Part shown: positions 43,312-55,064 of the stretch, piece by piece
Position numbering within the stretch: the stretch's first letter is position 1
Layout of the letters: every line of letters begins with the position of its first letter
From: Orientallactaga sibirica
Lineage: Eukaryota; Chordata; Mammalia; Rodentia; Dipodidae
DNA length: 64,000 bases
Direction of reading: 5' to 3'
Assembly: GCA_036365145.1 (NCBI GenBank)
Contig: JAEOAD010001700.1
Location: forward strand, 186,001 to 250,000
The notes under the pieces: model-generated
Databases searched by the model: none
Seen by the model: only the letters and a program-made list of their open reading frames with translations
What the model was told of the DNA's origin: nothing
Made by a program: the position numbers and the translations under genes

Positions 43312-45054
43312 ATATGCCATTGTTTGCCTGGAGGGGGTTGAATCTTCCCTTTCTAATGTACTCTATAAATAAACAACTTTATTCAAACCAGAACTCTATC
43401 ATTGTGGCCACTTTACTTTCTGGTAAGGTTCATTTATGTCTCAAAAAAAAGTACAGGTTCTGGGAATTCTTATATGTGCAGTTTATTTAGAGTTCCAAAT
43501 GAAGGCACCCAGACCCTGGACCTAGACCAGTTTCAGTCTAACCCAGACAGCCACTGCAAACTACAAAGGGTCATATGTCTTCTGCAAACCCACACTGACA
43601 CTCAGCCCATCCTAAGGTTATGGGATATCTCAGAGCATTAACTAACTCTCCTGAAGTTCAAAAAGGTAAAATTCTGGACTTCCTGGATCCAGATGAAGCC
43701 ACAATTCCCTGCCTTCCCAGACCCTTACTGATCTACAGAGCCCACTTCATGGTAATTTTGAGTTAGAGATGGGGAGGCAATGGCCCAAGCAGACCCTTGA
43801 GGCCTCTCTCCAGCACCCAGTTTCTATCTGACTTTGACATAAGCCTCAGCAGTTCTGTTTCTGTCAAACCTTCCAATGCCAGAGCAAAACATCTGCTCAA
43901 ACTCAAAGAACTCAAACCTCAAGTCTGTGGAGCTTCAAGAAATGGGGATCCCCAGATGCAGCACAAAGAAGGCAAAACAATGTGCTCTGTGGCACTTAAG
44001 CTGCTTACATGGCTCCTGGGGAGAAGAGGTGCCTGGGGCTCTGTAGCCCTGCTACTACACCAGGAAAAGAGCAGCATTAAGTAGCAAACCAAGACCAAAA
44101 TCAGAAAACCATCAAATTCAGACTAGTCAAATCTAGAAGCATTTACCCAAGCAAAACTTAGCCAGACAAATGCAAAACAATGCACAAATCAGGCAATGGG
44201 GTGGGAACTGAAGCTCCTGGAACCAAAGCAGGCTCTGAGAGCCCAAGAACAACATGACTGACAGCCCAGGGGTAAACAGGAAGAGAATCTGGGGTCTGGC
44301 TTTCCAGGTGATACAGGAAATGGAGTAACAGCCAGGAAAACAACTGGTACATTGAGATTCATAACCCAGCAGAATCCTCCAGTTGTAGAATGGGCTTTCC
44401 AACTCTGCCTCTCCCCAAATCCAAATGTTTTATCTGGACAAACAAAGATGAGTAGCAGGCTTATTATAACCCATCTGAACAGCCAAAATCAGCCTTGTCA
44501 CTCCCATAAAATACATACCATTGACCTCCCTAATGGCAGTTCCCCAGTTAATACAGCAAAGTGTAGACAGCCACCTGGCCTCCTCTGCCTCTGAAGCTTT
44601 CTCATGGTCTTTGACTCAGTCAGTGGTAGCGTGGCTGTGCATCTAATGTTTGAGTTATCAAATTCAATAAAGATGTGCTGGCCAAAAACACAGCTAACAA
44701 AACAATCTGCACAGAATGATACCATCTCTCAGCAATTTTTTATAACAGGGCCAGATTATAAGAGACAGGTATCTGCTATCTCTAGACTTATCTTCACCTC
44801 ATACAATCTTTGCCCCTTATGTTGACATTAACTGACACATCCATTTCCTTGGGAATAATCAGTACCCACTGTGAAACTTGAACTCCAAACTTTCCAGAAA
44901 GAATCTATGGCAAGCAAAGGTTAAAACAAAACACAAAGATGTATGTGCACACACAGTTTGGGGACACTAAATTTACCAACTTATAGCCTGATTTTTCCCG
45001 CTGGCCAAATCTGGCTGGGTCCTTCACATATATAATTTAAGCTATAGATTCTGA
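43312..45054. other. Long non-repetitive stretch
   Basis: About 1.7 kb with no recognised repeat. Open frames of 75-95 codons lie on both strands without splice support or family resemblance. Confidence 0.4.
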
Positions 45055-46500
45055 AAACAATCTTTTATTTTAATTTTTTTGACAACTTCCATAATTATAG
45101 ATAATAAACTATGGTAATCCCCACACACACCACTTTCCCCTTTGCACCTCTACTCTCCATCATATCCCCTCCCCCTCTCAATCAGTCTCTCTTTTATTTT
45201 GATGTCATCATCTTTTCCTCCTATTATGATGGTCTTGTGTAGGTAGTGTCAGCCACTGAGAGGTCATGGATCTCCAGGCCATTTTGTGTCTGGAGGACCA
45301 CATTGTAAGAAGTCCTACCCTTCCTTTGGCTCTTACATTCTTTCTGCCACCTCTTCTGCAATGGACCCTGAGCCTTGGAAGGTGTGATAGAGATGTTTCA
45401 TTGCTGAGCACTCCTCTGCCTCTTCTCAGCACTATGGTGCCTTCTGAGTCATCCCAAGGTTACCACCATCTGAAAAGAGAAGCTTCTCTAACCAAAAGTG
45501 AGAGCAGCATTAATACATGGGTATGAACATTATGAGAAATGCTTACTGGGCAGTTTGGTGAGCATAGTATATACATTTAGCCAGACATCAGCAGGCATTA
45601 CATGCCTAGGGCTCATGACATTCCCCATCATAGGTTTTCAGTATCAGGCATGTGTTCCCTCCCATGGAGCGGGCCTCCATTCCCATTAGAGAACAGTTGG
45701 TTTCCCCTATAACAGACATGCCACGATTGCACCCATTGGCTCATTTGGCCTGGCTGGCCAAATTTAAGGATTGTAGTGTCCACTGTTCATCTGAACTGTT
45801 GATTTCTCTCTTCCATGGAACTGCATGCAGCATAGCTTTTTCCAGCTTACTGTCAGCTGGTCTACATGGAGGAGGTTTTTACTCAGCTCCAGCAGGATTT
45901 CTCAGTGACCTTGCAGCCCAAGTGTGTAGAGTCTTCAGCAATGGGGTCTTACCATTTATTCCTGGTGGGAAACCAAGAGCCTGGTAATGGCCCATAATGT
46001 TTTGGGGGCGTCAAAGACCTCCCTGGCCAACAACTCACTGGAAGATAGCCCTTCCCTGGCACTGAAAATTTTCTAGTAACAATCTATGGTTTCTAGGTGC
46101 ACCATTGTCCAAAAAAGTAGTTTTCCAGCCAGGCGTGGTGGCACACACCTTTAATCCCAGCACATAGAGGTAGGAAGATCACTCTGAATTCAAGGTCATC
46201 CTAAGACTACAAAGTGAATTCTAGGTCAGCCTGAGCTAGAGTGACATGCTACCTTGAAAAAAAAAAAGTAGGTTTCCATGAGTTATTCATACACTCTTAG
46301 ATTTTGATTAACCCTCCCTCCACCTTTACTTTACTCAATCTCTTCCCCTGACCTCACTCAGGCCTTTTCACCCCCATTAATCTGTTCTTCTACTTACATA
46401 TATACAATACCATCCTATTAAGTCCCCCCTTCCTCCCTTTCTATTCCCTTTATATCCCCTTTATAGCTTACTGGCCTCTGCTACTGAGTTTTATTCCATC
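45055..46500 (-). mobile_element. L1 3'UTR belonging to the ORF2 fragment at 46501
   Basis: Runs from the end of ORF2 leftwards to a T-rich (A-tail complement) end at about 45060. It proves that the ~0.5-1 kb repeats at 5298, 37113, 42644 and 56984 are L1 3' ends. A plus-strand B1 at 46128-46268 interrupts it. Confidence 0.8.
46128..46268 (+). repeat. B1 SINE inside the L1 3'UTR
   Basis: 'gccaggcgtggtggcacaca' to 'catgctaccttgaaaaaaaa'; lacks about 10 bp after 'ccagcac'. Confidence 0.9.
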
Positions 46501-46940
46501 TCACATAGAAGTCCAAACATTTGTAGCTATAATCCACATGAGAGAGAACATGCAATATTTGGCTTTCTGGACCTGGGTTACCTCACTTAGTATAATCCTT
46601 TCCAGATCCATCCATTTCTCTACAAATTTCATAATCTCATTATTTCCTACCACTGAATAAAACTCCACTGTGTAAATGTGCCACATCTTAATTATCTACT
46701 CATTAGTTGAGGGACATCTAGGCTGGTTCCATTTCCTAGGTATTGTGAATAGAGCAGCAATAAAGATGGTTGAGCAAGTATCTCTAAGGTAGTGAGACGA
46801 GTCCTTAGGATATATGCCTAGGAATGGTATAGCTGGGTCATATGGTCAATCTATTTTTAGCTGTCTCAGGAACCTCCACACTGATTCCCACAATCGCTGT
46901 ACCAGACTGTATTCCCACCAACAGTGTAGAAGGGCTGAAC
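46501..46940 (-). pseudogene. L1 ORF2 C-terminal fragment
   Basis: On the minus strand it encodes the typical L1 ORF2p C-terminus, including KWMDLERIILSEVTQVQK, and stops at 46501. The 5' part is truncated at about 46940, the usual L1 5' truncation. Upstream of 46690 the frame is broken. Confidence 0.8.
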
Positions 46941-47234
46941 GCAATCTTAATGTGTGGCTTGGGTTTACATTTGATTTAATTCCAACAACAAAACCACACA
47001 GTCAGTCCACTGTGTTCCCTAAATGTCTCTCTGCAGTCTGGGATAATAGTGTTTATGCCTTATAAATGTTTGTCATGCAAATACTGCTTCTCATGGCAAA
47101 AAGTCCAGAAATTCCTTAAACTGTTCCTCACTAGGTAAATCCAATTTGCATAGTCTCTGCACCCCTTGAGTAAAAACTCCCTGCATCCCCACCAATGGAC
47201 CACAGATTTATTTCAGTCTCTCTAATACAGGGAT
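46941..47234. other. Non-repetitive stretch
   Basis: Nothing recognised. Confidence 0.35.
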
Positions 47235-47600
47235 TGCTACAGTTTGAATATGAAATGTCCCACACAGACTCATTGTTGAAGGCTGGGTTCCAAGCTGGTG
47301 GCACTCTCAGAAGGTTCAGGAGATTTTAGGAAGAGAGGACCATGCTGGAAGAAGATCACTGAAGCATGCAGTTCTCAGCTGTCTTTCCCTGAGGAGGGTC
47401 TCTCCCTCTCTCTCTTTCTCTCTCTCTCTCTTTTTTCCCCCCTTCCACCCACTTTCTGTCTACTCTGAGGTGATCTGCTTAGCTCCACCATGTGCTCCCA
47501 GCCATGGAGCCAGCAGACCATGAACTGAAACTTCTGAAGCCAGGAGCCTCCCTTAAGTTGTGCATGCCAAGCATTTTGTCACAGCAATGGAACTAACACA
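47235..47600 (+). repeat. MaLR-type solo LTR, second family
   Basis: Starts 'tgctacagtttgaatatgaa', ends 'atggaactaacaca', landmarks of MT/MST-like MaLR LTRs. A CT tract lies at 47400-47440. Confidence 0.65.
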
Positions 47601-48257
47601 ATAATTCAGGATGGCCAAATCTCCTTGTCAACCTATGTAGTCCACAAAAATGATAAGTGACCTGTTTTTTCCTTCTAAAATGAACTAGATTACACACACA
47701 TATAGTCTGAGCAAATCACTTAATTAAACCAGATTCTTGCCATCTGTCCCAGACAAAACAGCATGAGGGGCATCCAACACATAGTCACTCAGTGACACCA
47801 AATGCCAGGAAAGTAACATTACCTTTATTTGCCCCAGGGCTGGGGGCTGAACTTAAGATCTCTGGTGTGGTAAGCATACTGTACCACTGAGTTCCATCAA
47901 CCAATATTACCTAATGCTCATGTTCTTCCCAAAGAATTCCTTTTGCCAGGTAAAACAATACCTTTCCAGTGCTAACCCAGTATCCTTGAGTCCCATTTAA
48001 GCTAGGTAATGATTGGGGCAGTAGTGTGGAGATGGGGGAGCTCTACTATTTACAACTTCTAACACCAAATGTGTATGGGTTCTACATCAGCCAATGCTCC
48101 CACTCTTCAGCTACTGACTAGGTGTGCAAAAGCTCAATCTAAATACCATAGATAAAGGCACCATGCTACAGAACTGTCCCACTTCAGATGGCAACTGCAA
48201 GCCCCAAAGTGTCGCCTGCACTTATGAATTACCAGCTTGTCAAGAATTACCATGACC
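47601..48257. other. Non-repetitive stretch with an ID fragment
   Basis: An ID complement lies at about 47833-47900 ('gtaccactgagttccat'). No exon seen. Confidence 0.4.
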
Positions 48258-48853
48258 CAGTAATTTTTGAACTTGTTGACATTTTTGGACTCACGAACTG
48301 TTTCTTCTGTTTTGTCTTCCACTTCTGAGTTTCTATCCTCTACTTGGCTGACTGTATTCTTAAGAGCTTCTATAGAGTTTTGGGCTTGTTCAATTTGGTT
48401 CATATTTTCTACTTTTTTAAATGTATAGTTTCCATCCCTCTGTCTAATTTCCTTTTCATGTCATTTTCTGACTTTCTTAATGCTTCTTGGAGTTCATCCT
48501 TGCATTTTTTTATGTCTTCATTGAACTTAGCCATCTGGTTATTGAGGACCCCTTTTTTTTTCACTCTCCTTCAGATCATTTAACTGTCTTTGGAGCCCTT
48601 CCTGGTTCTTTTCTAATAGGTCTAATCTAGCAAGGATAACATTCATACAATTATTGGCTCTTTGTTGAGTTTCTGAGAGTTGTGCTATTTTCTTGGCCAG
48701 GGTTGCATAGCTTGTCTCTTCATTTTGGGATTCTGATTCTAATGTCTCTTCTATGATTTGATTTGCAACATCCATTGTGGGACTGGATAGTCTAGCTGAA
48801 TTTACTTGTATCTGGTTTTTCATGCTATTCCTTTTTTGCTGTGGTCTGCCCAT
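48258..48853 (-). pseudogene. L1 ORF1, N-terminal coiled-coil half (inverted part)
   Basis: From an ATG at 48851-48853 (MGRPQQKRN...) the minus strand encodes the N-terminus and a coiled coil rich in Glu, Leu, Asn and Gln (e.g. LARLDLLEKNQEGLQRQLN). This is the trimerisation domain of the RNA-binding ORF1p. A frameshift at an A9/G4 run near 48545-48560 and a second one before 48403 restore the same frame. The reading ends in NVNKFKNY, where the inversion breakpoint falls. The C-terminal RNA-binding half is on the other strand at 51016. Confidence 0.8.
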
Positions 48854-49469
48854 CACACTGGTTCAGAAAGCCTAGGGTGTGGAATGCTAGCCTGCTGCCC
48901 TGGGGTGGGGTGGGGTAAAGTGGCAAGTGTCAGGGCGGTGGCCCCTAGAGTTCTGATAGGCTGGGGTGGGGGTCACTGGCCTGCTGGCCCGTGTTGCTTA
49001 TCCAAGGTGGGAAGGAGAGGGGACCGCAACTGCCCTAGTTGGGCTCAGGAAGGGTAGTGCGGGAACACTGGCCTACTACCCTGGATCCCTGATCTGCTAG
49101 GGGGGAGGATGGTGGCACCTGACTGGCAATGCAGTTCAGGGGGGCTGGGGAGGCACCTGATCAATGTTGGGGCTCTGGCCAGTGAGAGAGGGACTGGGTG
49201 ATGGGGTTCAGGCAGGTTCAGTGGGACCTGACCAGCAGTGGTGTGTGGAGCTCTGGCTGGCAAGGGAGGGACCTGACTGGTGATAGGGCTCAGGCAGGCC
49301 CAGTGGGACTTGATGCAGCTCAGGCAGTCCCAGCGAGACCTGACCTGGGATGGTGCTTGGGGCTCTGGCTGTTTAGGGAGGGATCAGAGCAGCGATGCGG
49401 CTCACACAGGCTCAGTGGGATCTGTCTTGTGGTGGCGCAGGGAATGGGTGGGATCTGACCCACAATGTG
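48854..49469 (-). promoter_or_regulatory. L1 5'UTR, segment between monomers and ORF1
   Basis: GC-rich, with degenerate relatives of the ~90-bp monomer towards 49469 and non-repeated sequence next to ORF1. It corresponds to the tether that separates the monomer array from ORF1 in rodent L1s. Confidence 0.6.
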
Positions 49470-50790
49470 GCTCCACAGGCCCTGGGCAGGCAATGTGGCT
49501 GCACAGGCCCAGGGCACCTGCCTGCAATGGTCCATGGGGGCTCTGGCCTGGGGGGAGGAGTGGGAGGGATCTAATTCACCCAGCAGCTCCACAGACCCAG
49601 GCACCTGGCTGTAATGGCACCTGTGGGGGCTCTGGCCTAGGAGGGAGGAGTGGGAGGATCTGTCCTGCTCAGTGGCTCCACAGACCCAGGCACCTGGCTG
49701 CAATGGCATGCATGGGGGCTCTGGCCTGGAAGCGAGGAGTGGGAAGGATCTGTCTTGCCCAGTGGCTCAACAGACCCAGGCACCTGGCTGCAATGGCATG
49801 CGCAGGGGCTCTGGCGGGGGGTGCAAGGAGTGGGAGGGATCTGTCTCACTCAGCGGCTCCACAGACCCGGGCACCTGGCTGCAATGGGGAATGAGGAGTG
49901 GGAGGGATCTGTCTCACCCAGCAGTTCCACAGACCCAGACACCTGGCTGCAGTGGTGCACGTGGGGGTTCTCTGGCCAGGGAGTGAGGAGTGGGATGGAT
50001 CTGTCTCACCCAGCAGCTCCACAGACCCAGACACCTGGCTGCAGTGGTGCACGTGGGGGCTCTGGCCTGGGAGCGAGTAGTGGGAAGGATCTGTCTCACC
50101 CAGCAGGTCCACAGACCCAGACATCTGGCTGCAGTGGTGTGTATAGGGGCTCTGACCAGGGAGCAAGGAGTGGGAGGGATCTGTCTCACTCAGCAGCTCC
50201 ACAGACCCGGACACCTGGCTGCTGTGGTGTGCGTAGGGGCTCTGACCAGGGAGCAAGGAGTGGGAGGGATCTGTCTCACTCAGTGGCTCCACAGACCCGG
50301 ACACCTGGCTGCAGTGGTGTGTGTAGGGGCTCTGACCAGGGAGCAAGGAGTGGGAGGGATCTGTCTCACTCAGCAGCTCCACAGACCCGGACACCTGGCT
50401 GCTGTGGTGTGTGTAGGGGCTCTGACCAGGGAGCAAGGAGTGGGAGGGATCTGTCTCACTCAGTGGCTCCACAGACCCGGACACCTGGCTGCAGTGGTGT
50501 GTGTAGCTCTGGCCAGGGAGCAAGGAGTGGAAGGGATCTGTCTTGCTCAGTGGCTCCACAGACCTGGGCACCTGGCTGCAATGGCATGCACAGGGGCTCT
50601 GGAAGGGGAGTGAGGAGTGAAGGGATGTGTCTCACTCAGCAGCTGCACAGACCTGGACACCTGGCTGCAGTGGCACATGTAGGGGCTCTGGCCGGGAGCA
50701 AGGAGTGGGAGGGATCTGTCTCACCCAGCAGCTCCAAAGACCTGGGGACCTGGCTGCAATGGGGCTTGGGCTCTGGCCAGACAGGGGGCT
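49470..50790 (-). repeat. Tandem ~90-bp monomers, probable L1 promoter array
   Basis: The anchor 'gagtggga(a/g)g(g)atctgtc' recurs with 'tggg' near 49561, 49651, 49740, 49831, 49899, 49991, 50081, 50171, 50261, 50351, 50441, 50528, 50618 and 50706: fourteen units, mostly 87-92 bp, one shortened to 68. Each holds 'ctccacagaccc', 'cacctggctgc' and 'ggggctctg'. Mouse L1s carry tandem promoter monomers upstream of ORF1, and this array has the same place and orientation. Because 90 bp is 30 codons, long open frames run through it on both strands; these are not taken as genes. Confidence 0.85.
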
Positions 50791-50998
50791 CAGGCAGGTC
50801 CAGCAGGACCTATCAGGCAGTGGCACCTGCCTGAGAGCATGGGAATCATTGAATTCTCTAATTTTGCCCATCCACCCCCTCCCTCTGGAAGCATGCAGGA
50901 GCCAGCAAACCCTTTTAAAAGGTCCCTTTAACCTTAAGGGTTCTTGTCTTTACTTCCCTGTAAAGTGAGGCGAATTTGGCAGATGCAATCTTGACCAG
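50791..50998 (-). other. Non-monomer sequence at the 5' tip of the inverted L1 part
   Basis: About 0.2 kb, less GC-rich than the array, lying between the last monomer and the inversion junction. It could be the true 5' end of this L1 5'UTR, a 5' transduced flank, or filler at the junction. Confidence 0.4.
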
Positions 50999-51651
50999 AA
51001 GTCCAAAAATTACTGTGAACAGAACATGAGGGAAATGTGGGATACCCTTACACATCCAAACATTAGGATCATGGGCATACCAAGGGTGGAGAAACACAGA
51101 GTAAAGGAATGGAAAGCTTATTTAACAAAACAATTGAAGAAAAATTTCCCACTCTCTCAAAAGAAAATCCCATCAAGTTACAAGAAGCTAGCAGAACTCC
51201 AAACAGACTGGATCAAAGGAGAAATTCTCCAAGACACATTATCATTAAGACTCTAAACATCAAACACAAAGAGAAAATCCTAAAAGCAGCCAGGGAAAAA
51301 CAACACATTACATATAAAGGAAACCCCATCAGAATTACCTCAGACTTCTCAATGGAATCCCTAAAAGCCAGAAGGGCCTGGAATGGAACTCTAAGAACCC
51401 ATGGCTTCCAACCCCAACTACTCTACCCAGAAAAAGTATCCCTCATAATAGATGGTGAAAGAAAAACTTTCCACAATAAAACTCACCTTTACAAGTATAT
51501 GAACACAAAGCCAAACCTACAGAGAGTAATTCAGGGAATTCTTCACGCAGAAGAATCAAATAATCTCAAGTGCCCCCAAGAAGCAGTCCACATTAAAAAA
51601 CAACAACAACAAAAAGACCAAAAAAAACCAAACCACATAATCCACCACAAT
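50999..51651 (+). pseudogene. L1 ORF1, C-terminal RNA-binding half
   Basis: Continues ORF1 from the inversion point: NYCEQNMREMWDTLTHPNIR, then, after a 1-nt frameshift near 51095-51105, ESLFNKTIEEKFPTL and LKARRAWNG. These are landmarks of the RRM and C-terminal domains. The normal ORF1 stop is absent: the frame that codes for the C-terminal domain stays open through the Gln/Lys-rich end (KKQQQQKDQKK) and into ORF2. Confidence 0.8.
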
Positions 51652-54600
51652 ATGGCACGTATTAAATCAAATTTCACAGTTATTTCCCTGAATATTAATA
51701 GTTTTAATTCACCCATCAAAAGACATAAACTAACAGGGTGGATCAGAAAACTAGACCCCTCAATCTGCTGTCTTCAAGAAACCCATCTCACCACTAAAGA
51801 CAGACACCTCCTCAAGGTGAAAGGGTGGAAAACGATATTCCAAGCAAACACAAATAAGGAAAAATCAGGCATAGCTATACTTATATCGGATAAAGAGACT
51901 TCAAACTAAAAGTAACCAAAAAAGACAAAGATGGCCTTTTCTTACTTATCAAGGGAACAATCCAACAAGAGGATATCACAATCATCAATATTTACGTAAT
52001 TTCCTGCATGATATCAGGCCACAATGCTGTAATGCTAGAAATTAACAAAAAAAAAAGTATGCCAGGAATCTGTCCAGCTCCTGGAAATGGAACAACACAC
52101 TTTTAAACAATAAATGAGTTGTGGATGAAATAAAAAATGAAATTGAAAAGTTCTAGAAATCAATGACAATGAGAACACATCATACCAAAACTAATGGGAC
52201 ACAATGAAGGCAGTACTTAGGGGAAAAAATCATAGCAGTAAATGCCCTCATAACAAAAACAGAGAGATCCCAAATCAATAACCTAACCATCCACCTAAAG
52301 GCATTGGAAAAACAAGAAGAAGCCAACCCAAAAAGCTCCATGTGGAAAGAAATAATTAAGATAAGAGCAGAAATTAATGAATTGGAAACTAACAGGACAA
52401 TTAAGAAAATTGAACAAAGAGCTAGTTCTTTGAAAAAATTAACAAGATTGATACACCCCTAGCCAATCTGACCAAGAAAAAAAAAAAATGCTTCAAATTA
52501 ACAAAATTAGAAATGAAAAAGGAGAGATCACAACAGAAATGAGTGAAATAGATTGAATTATCAGGACTTATTTCAAAAACCTCTACTCCACAAAACATGA
52601 GAATATGGAGGAAATGGATGAATTCCTAGACACATACCACCTACCAAGCTAAGGCCAGAGCAGATTAATCTCCTAAACAAACCCATCACACCCTTCAAGA
52701 TTGAAGAGGTAATAAAACACCTCCCCAAAAAGAAGAGTCCAGGACCAGATGGTTTCTCAGCTGAATTGGATCAAAACTTCATGGAAGAAATGAAACCAAT
52801 TTTCTCAAACTGTGCCAACAATCAGAGAATAGGGAGAGATCCACAACTCCTTCAATGAAGCTAATATCACCCTAATTCCAAAACCAGGAAGAGATGCCAC
52901 AAGATAGGGAAATTATAGGCCCATATCCCTGATGAACATAGACGCAAAGATCATGAACAAAATCCTTGCAAACTGAATTCAACAGTACATCAAAAGCATT
53001 ATCCAACTTGATCAAATAGGCTTCATCCGTGGTATGCAGGGATGGTTCAATATATGGAAATCTGTCAATGTAATACACCACATAAACAAGCTTAAACACA
53101 AAAAACACATAACTATTTCGATAGTTGCAGAAAAAGCCTTTGACAAAATACAACACAACTTCATGATCAAAACATTGGAGAGAACAGGCATGGACGGTTT
53201 ATATCTCAACATAATAAATGCTATATATAAATCTCCTAAAGTCCAAGTAATTCTTAATGGGGAGAGTCTGAAGGAATTCCCATTGAGAGCATGAACAAGG
53301 CAGGGGTGTCCATTCTCTCTTTTGCTCTTCAACATAATACTAGAAGTACTAGCCCAAGCAATAAGACAGGAGAAAGAAATCAAAGGGATGCATATTGGAA
53401 AAGAAGAAGTAAAGTTAGCCTTATTTGCAGACAACATATTTCTATATACAAGTGACCCAAGAACCTCCATCTCAAAACTCTTAAAGGTGATTAGCACCTT
53501 CAGCAAAGTAGCAGGATATAAGATCAATGCACACAAATCACTAGCCTTTCTGTATGCAAAAGACAATGATGCAGAAAAAGAAATAACTATCATTGTCCCA
53601 TTTTCAATAGCAACAAAGAAAATAAAATACCATGGAATAACATTAACCAAGGAAGTGAAAGACCTATACAATGAAAACATAAAAACATTCAAGGAAGAAA
53701 TTGAGGCAGTCCTATGAAAATGGAAAGACCTCCCATGCTACTGTACAGGTAAAACTAACATTGTGAAAAACGGCAATCTTACCAAAAACATTGTATAGAT
53801 TATATGCAATGCTGATAAAAATCCGAATTTCTTTCTTCAATGAGATAGAAAAAGCTATCTCAAAATTCATAAGGAAAGGCAGAAGACCTTGGATATCCAA
53901 GCATATCCTCAGCAAAAAAACAACTCTGGAGGCATCATCATGCCTGATCTAAAGGTATAGTCCAAAGCCATTGTAATAAAAACAAGATGGTACAGGCATA
54001 AAAACAGGAATATAAGCCAATGGAACAAAATAGAAGACCCAGATTTTGGGTCAAGTAACTACAGCTACTTCATATTTGACAAAGGCCCTACCAATGCAGA
54101 ATGGAAAAAAAGATACCATCTTCAACAAATGGTGCTGGACAAACTGGACAACCATATGTAGGAAAATGAAACTTGATCCACACATCTCACCATGCACAAA
54201 ATCATGTCCAGATGGATTTAAAACCTTAATATAAAACCAGAAACACTGCTAATACTGGAAGAAAAAATAGGAGGAACCTTCCATGACACAGGAGTATGAA
54301 AAGACTTCCTGAACAAAATCCCACCAGCTCAGAAAATAAAACAATCACTCAACCACTGGGAGCTCATGAAGCAGAAAAGCTTTTTCACTGACAAATATGC
54401 TATAACTAAAGCCAGCAGATTAACCACAGAATGGGAGAGAATTTTCACCAGCTATACAACTGACAGAAGCCTAATTTCCAGAATCTACAAAGAACTCCAA
54501 AGCCTAAACAATAAATCATCAAACAACCCACTCACAAAGTGGGGCAGAGAACTGCACAGGCAGTTCTCAGAGGAAGAAATACAAGTACCAAACACACACT

Positions 54601-55064
54601 TAAGAAAATGTTAGACATCCCTAATCATCAGGTAAATGCAAATTAAAACAACTATGAGATTCCACCTTACCCAGGTAAAGATGGCTAGCATTAAAGAAAA
54701 CAATGAAAACAAATGCTGGTGAGGCTGTGGAGAAATAGGAACAAGCTTTCACTGCTGGTGGAAATGTAAAATGGTTCAACCATTATGGAAAGCTATATGG
54801 AAGCTCCTGAACAGGATGACCTTAGACCTACCAATGGATCCAATTATTCCCTTACTGGGCATTTACCCTAAAGGCTACAAGCCTCAGATCAGACACATTT
54901 GCTCAACCATGTTTATAGCTGTTGAATACAGAATAGCAAAGAGCTGGAATCAACCCAGATGTCCATCATTAGATGAACAGATTACAAAGATGTGGTATAT
55001 CTATATTATGGAATTCTACATTGCAGTAAGGAAAGATGAAATAATAAAATTCGAAAAAAAATAG
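51652..55064 (+). pseudogene. L1 ORF2 (endonuclease and reverse transcriptase), broken
   Basis: The ATG at 51652 opens the endonuclease: NFTVISLNINSFNSPIKRHK and CCLQETHL carry the expected Asn and Glu active-site residues. A stop at 51909 and repeated frameshifts follow. RT fragments lie at about 52600-53717: KKSPGPDGF is split, and the catalytic F-A-D-D motif reads FADN (53424-53435), losing the second Asp. C-terminal blocks follow to 54366-54614 and 54771-55064. ORF2p normally nicks the target and copies L1 RNA; this copy cannot. Confidence 0.85.

Noticed and set aside
45266..45987. Plus-strand open frames of 63-111 codons
   Set aside because: They are the antisense of an L1 3'UTR.
49470..50790. 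CRISPR array
   Set aside because: The whole ~90-bp unit is repeated with no unique spacers, and this is a mammalian genome.
49650..50834. Long open frame as a repetitive protein gene
   Set aside because: The frame stays open only because the repeat period is about 30 codons; several frames on both strands are open. No start context, splice sites or family resemblance.
48854..50900. CpG-island-like promoter and exon 1 of TBC1D8
   Set aside because: The GC-rich region is continuous with the L1 ORF1 start and is made of L1 monomers. No TBC1D8 first-exon coding sequence is visible in it.
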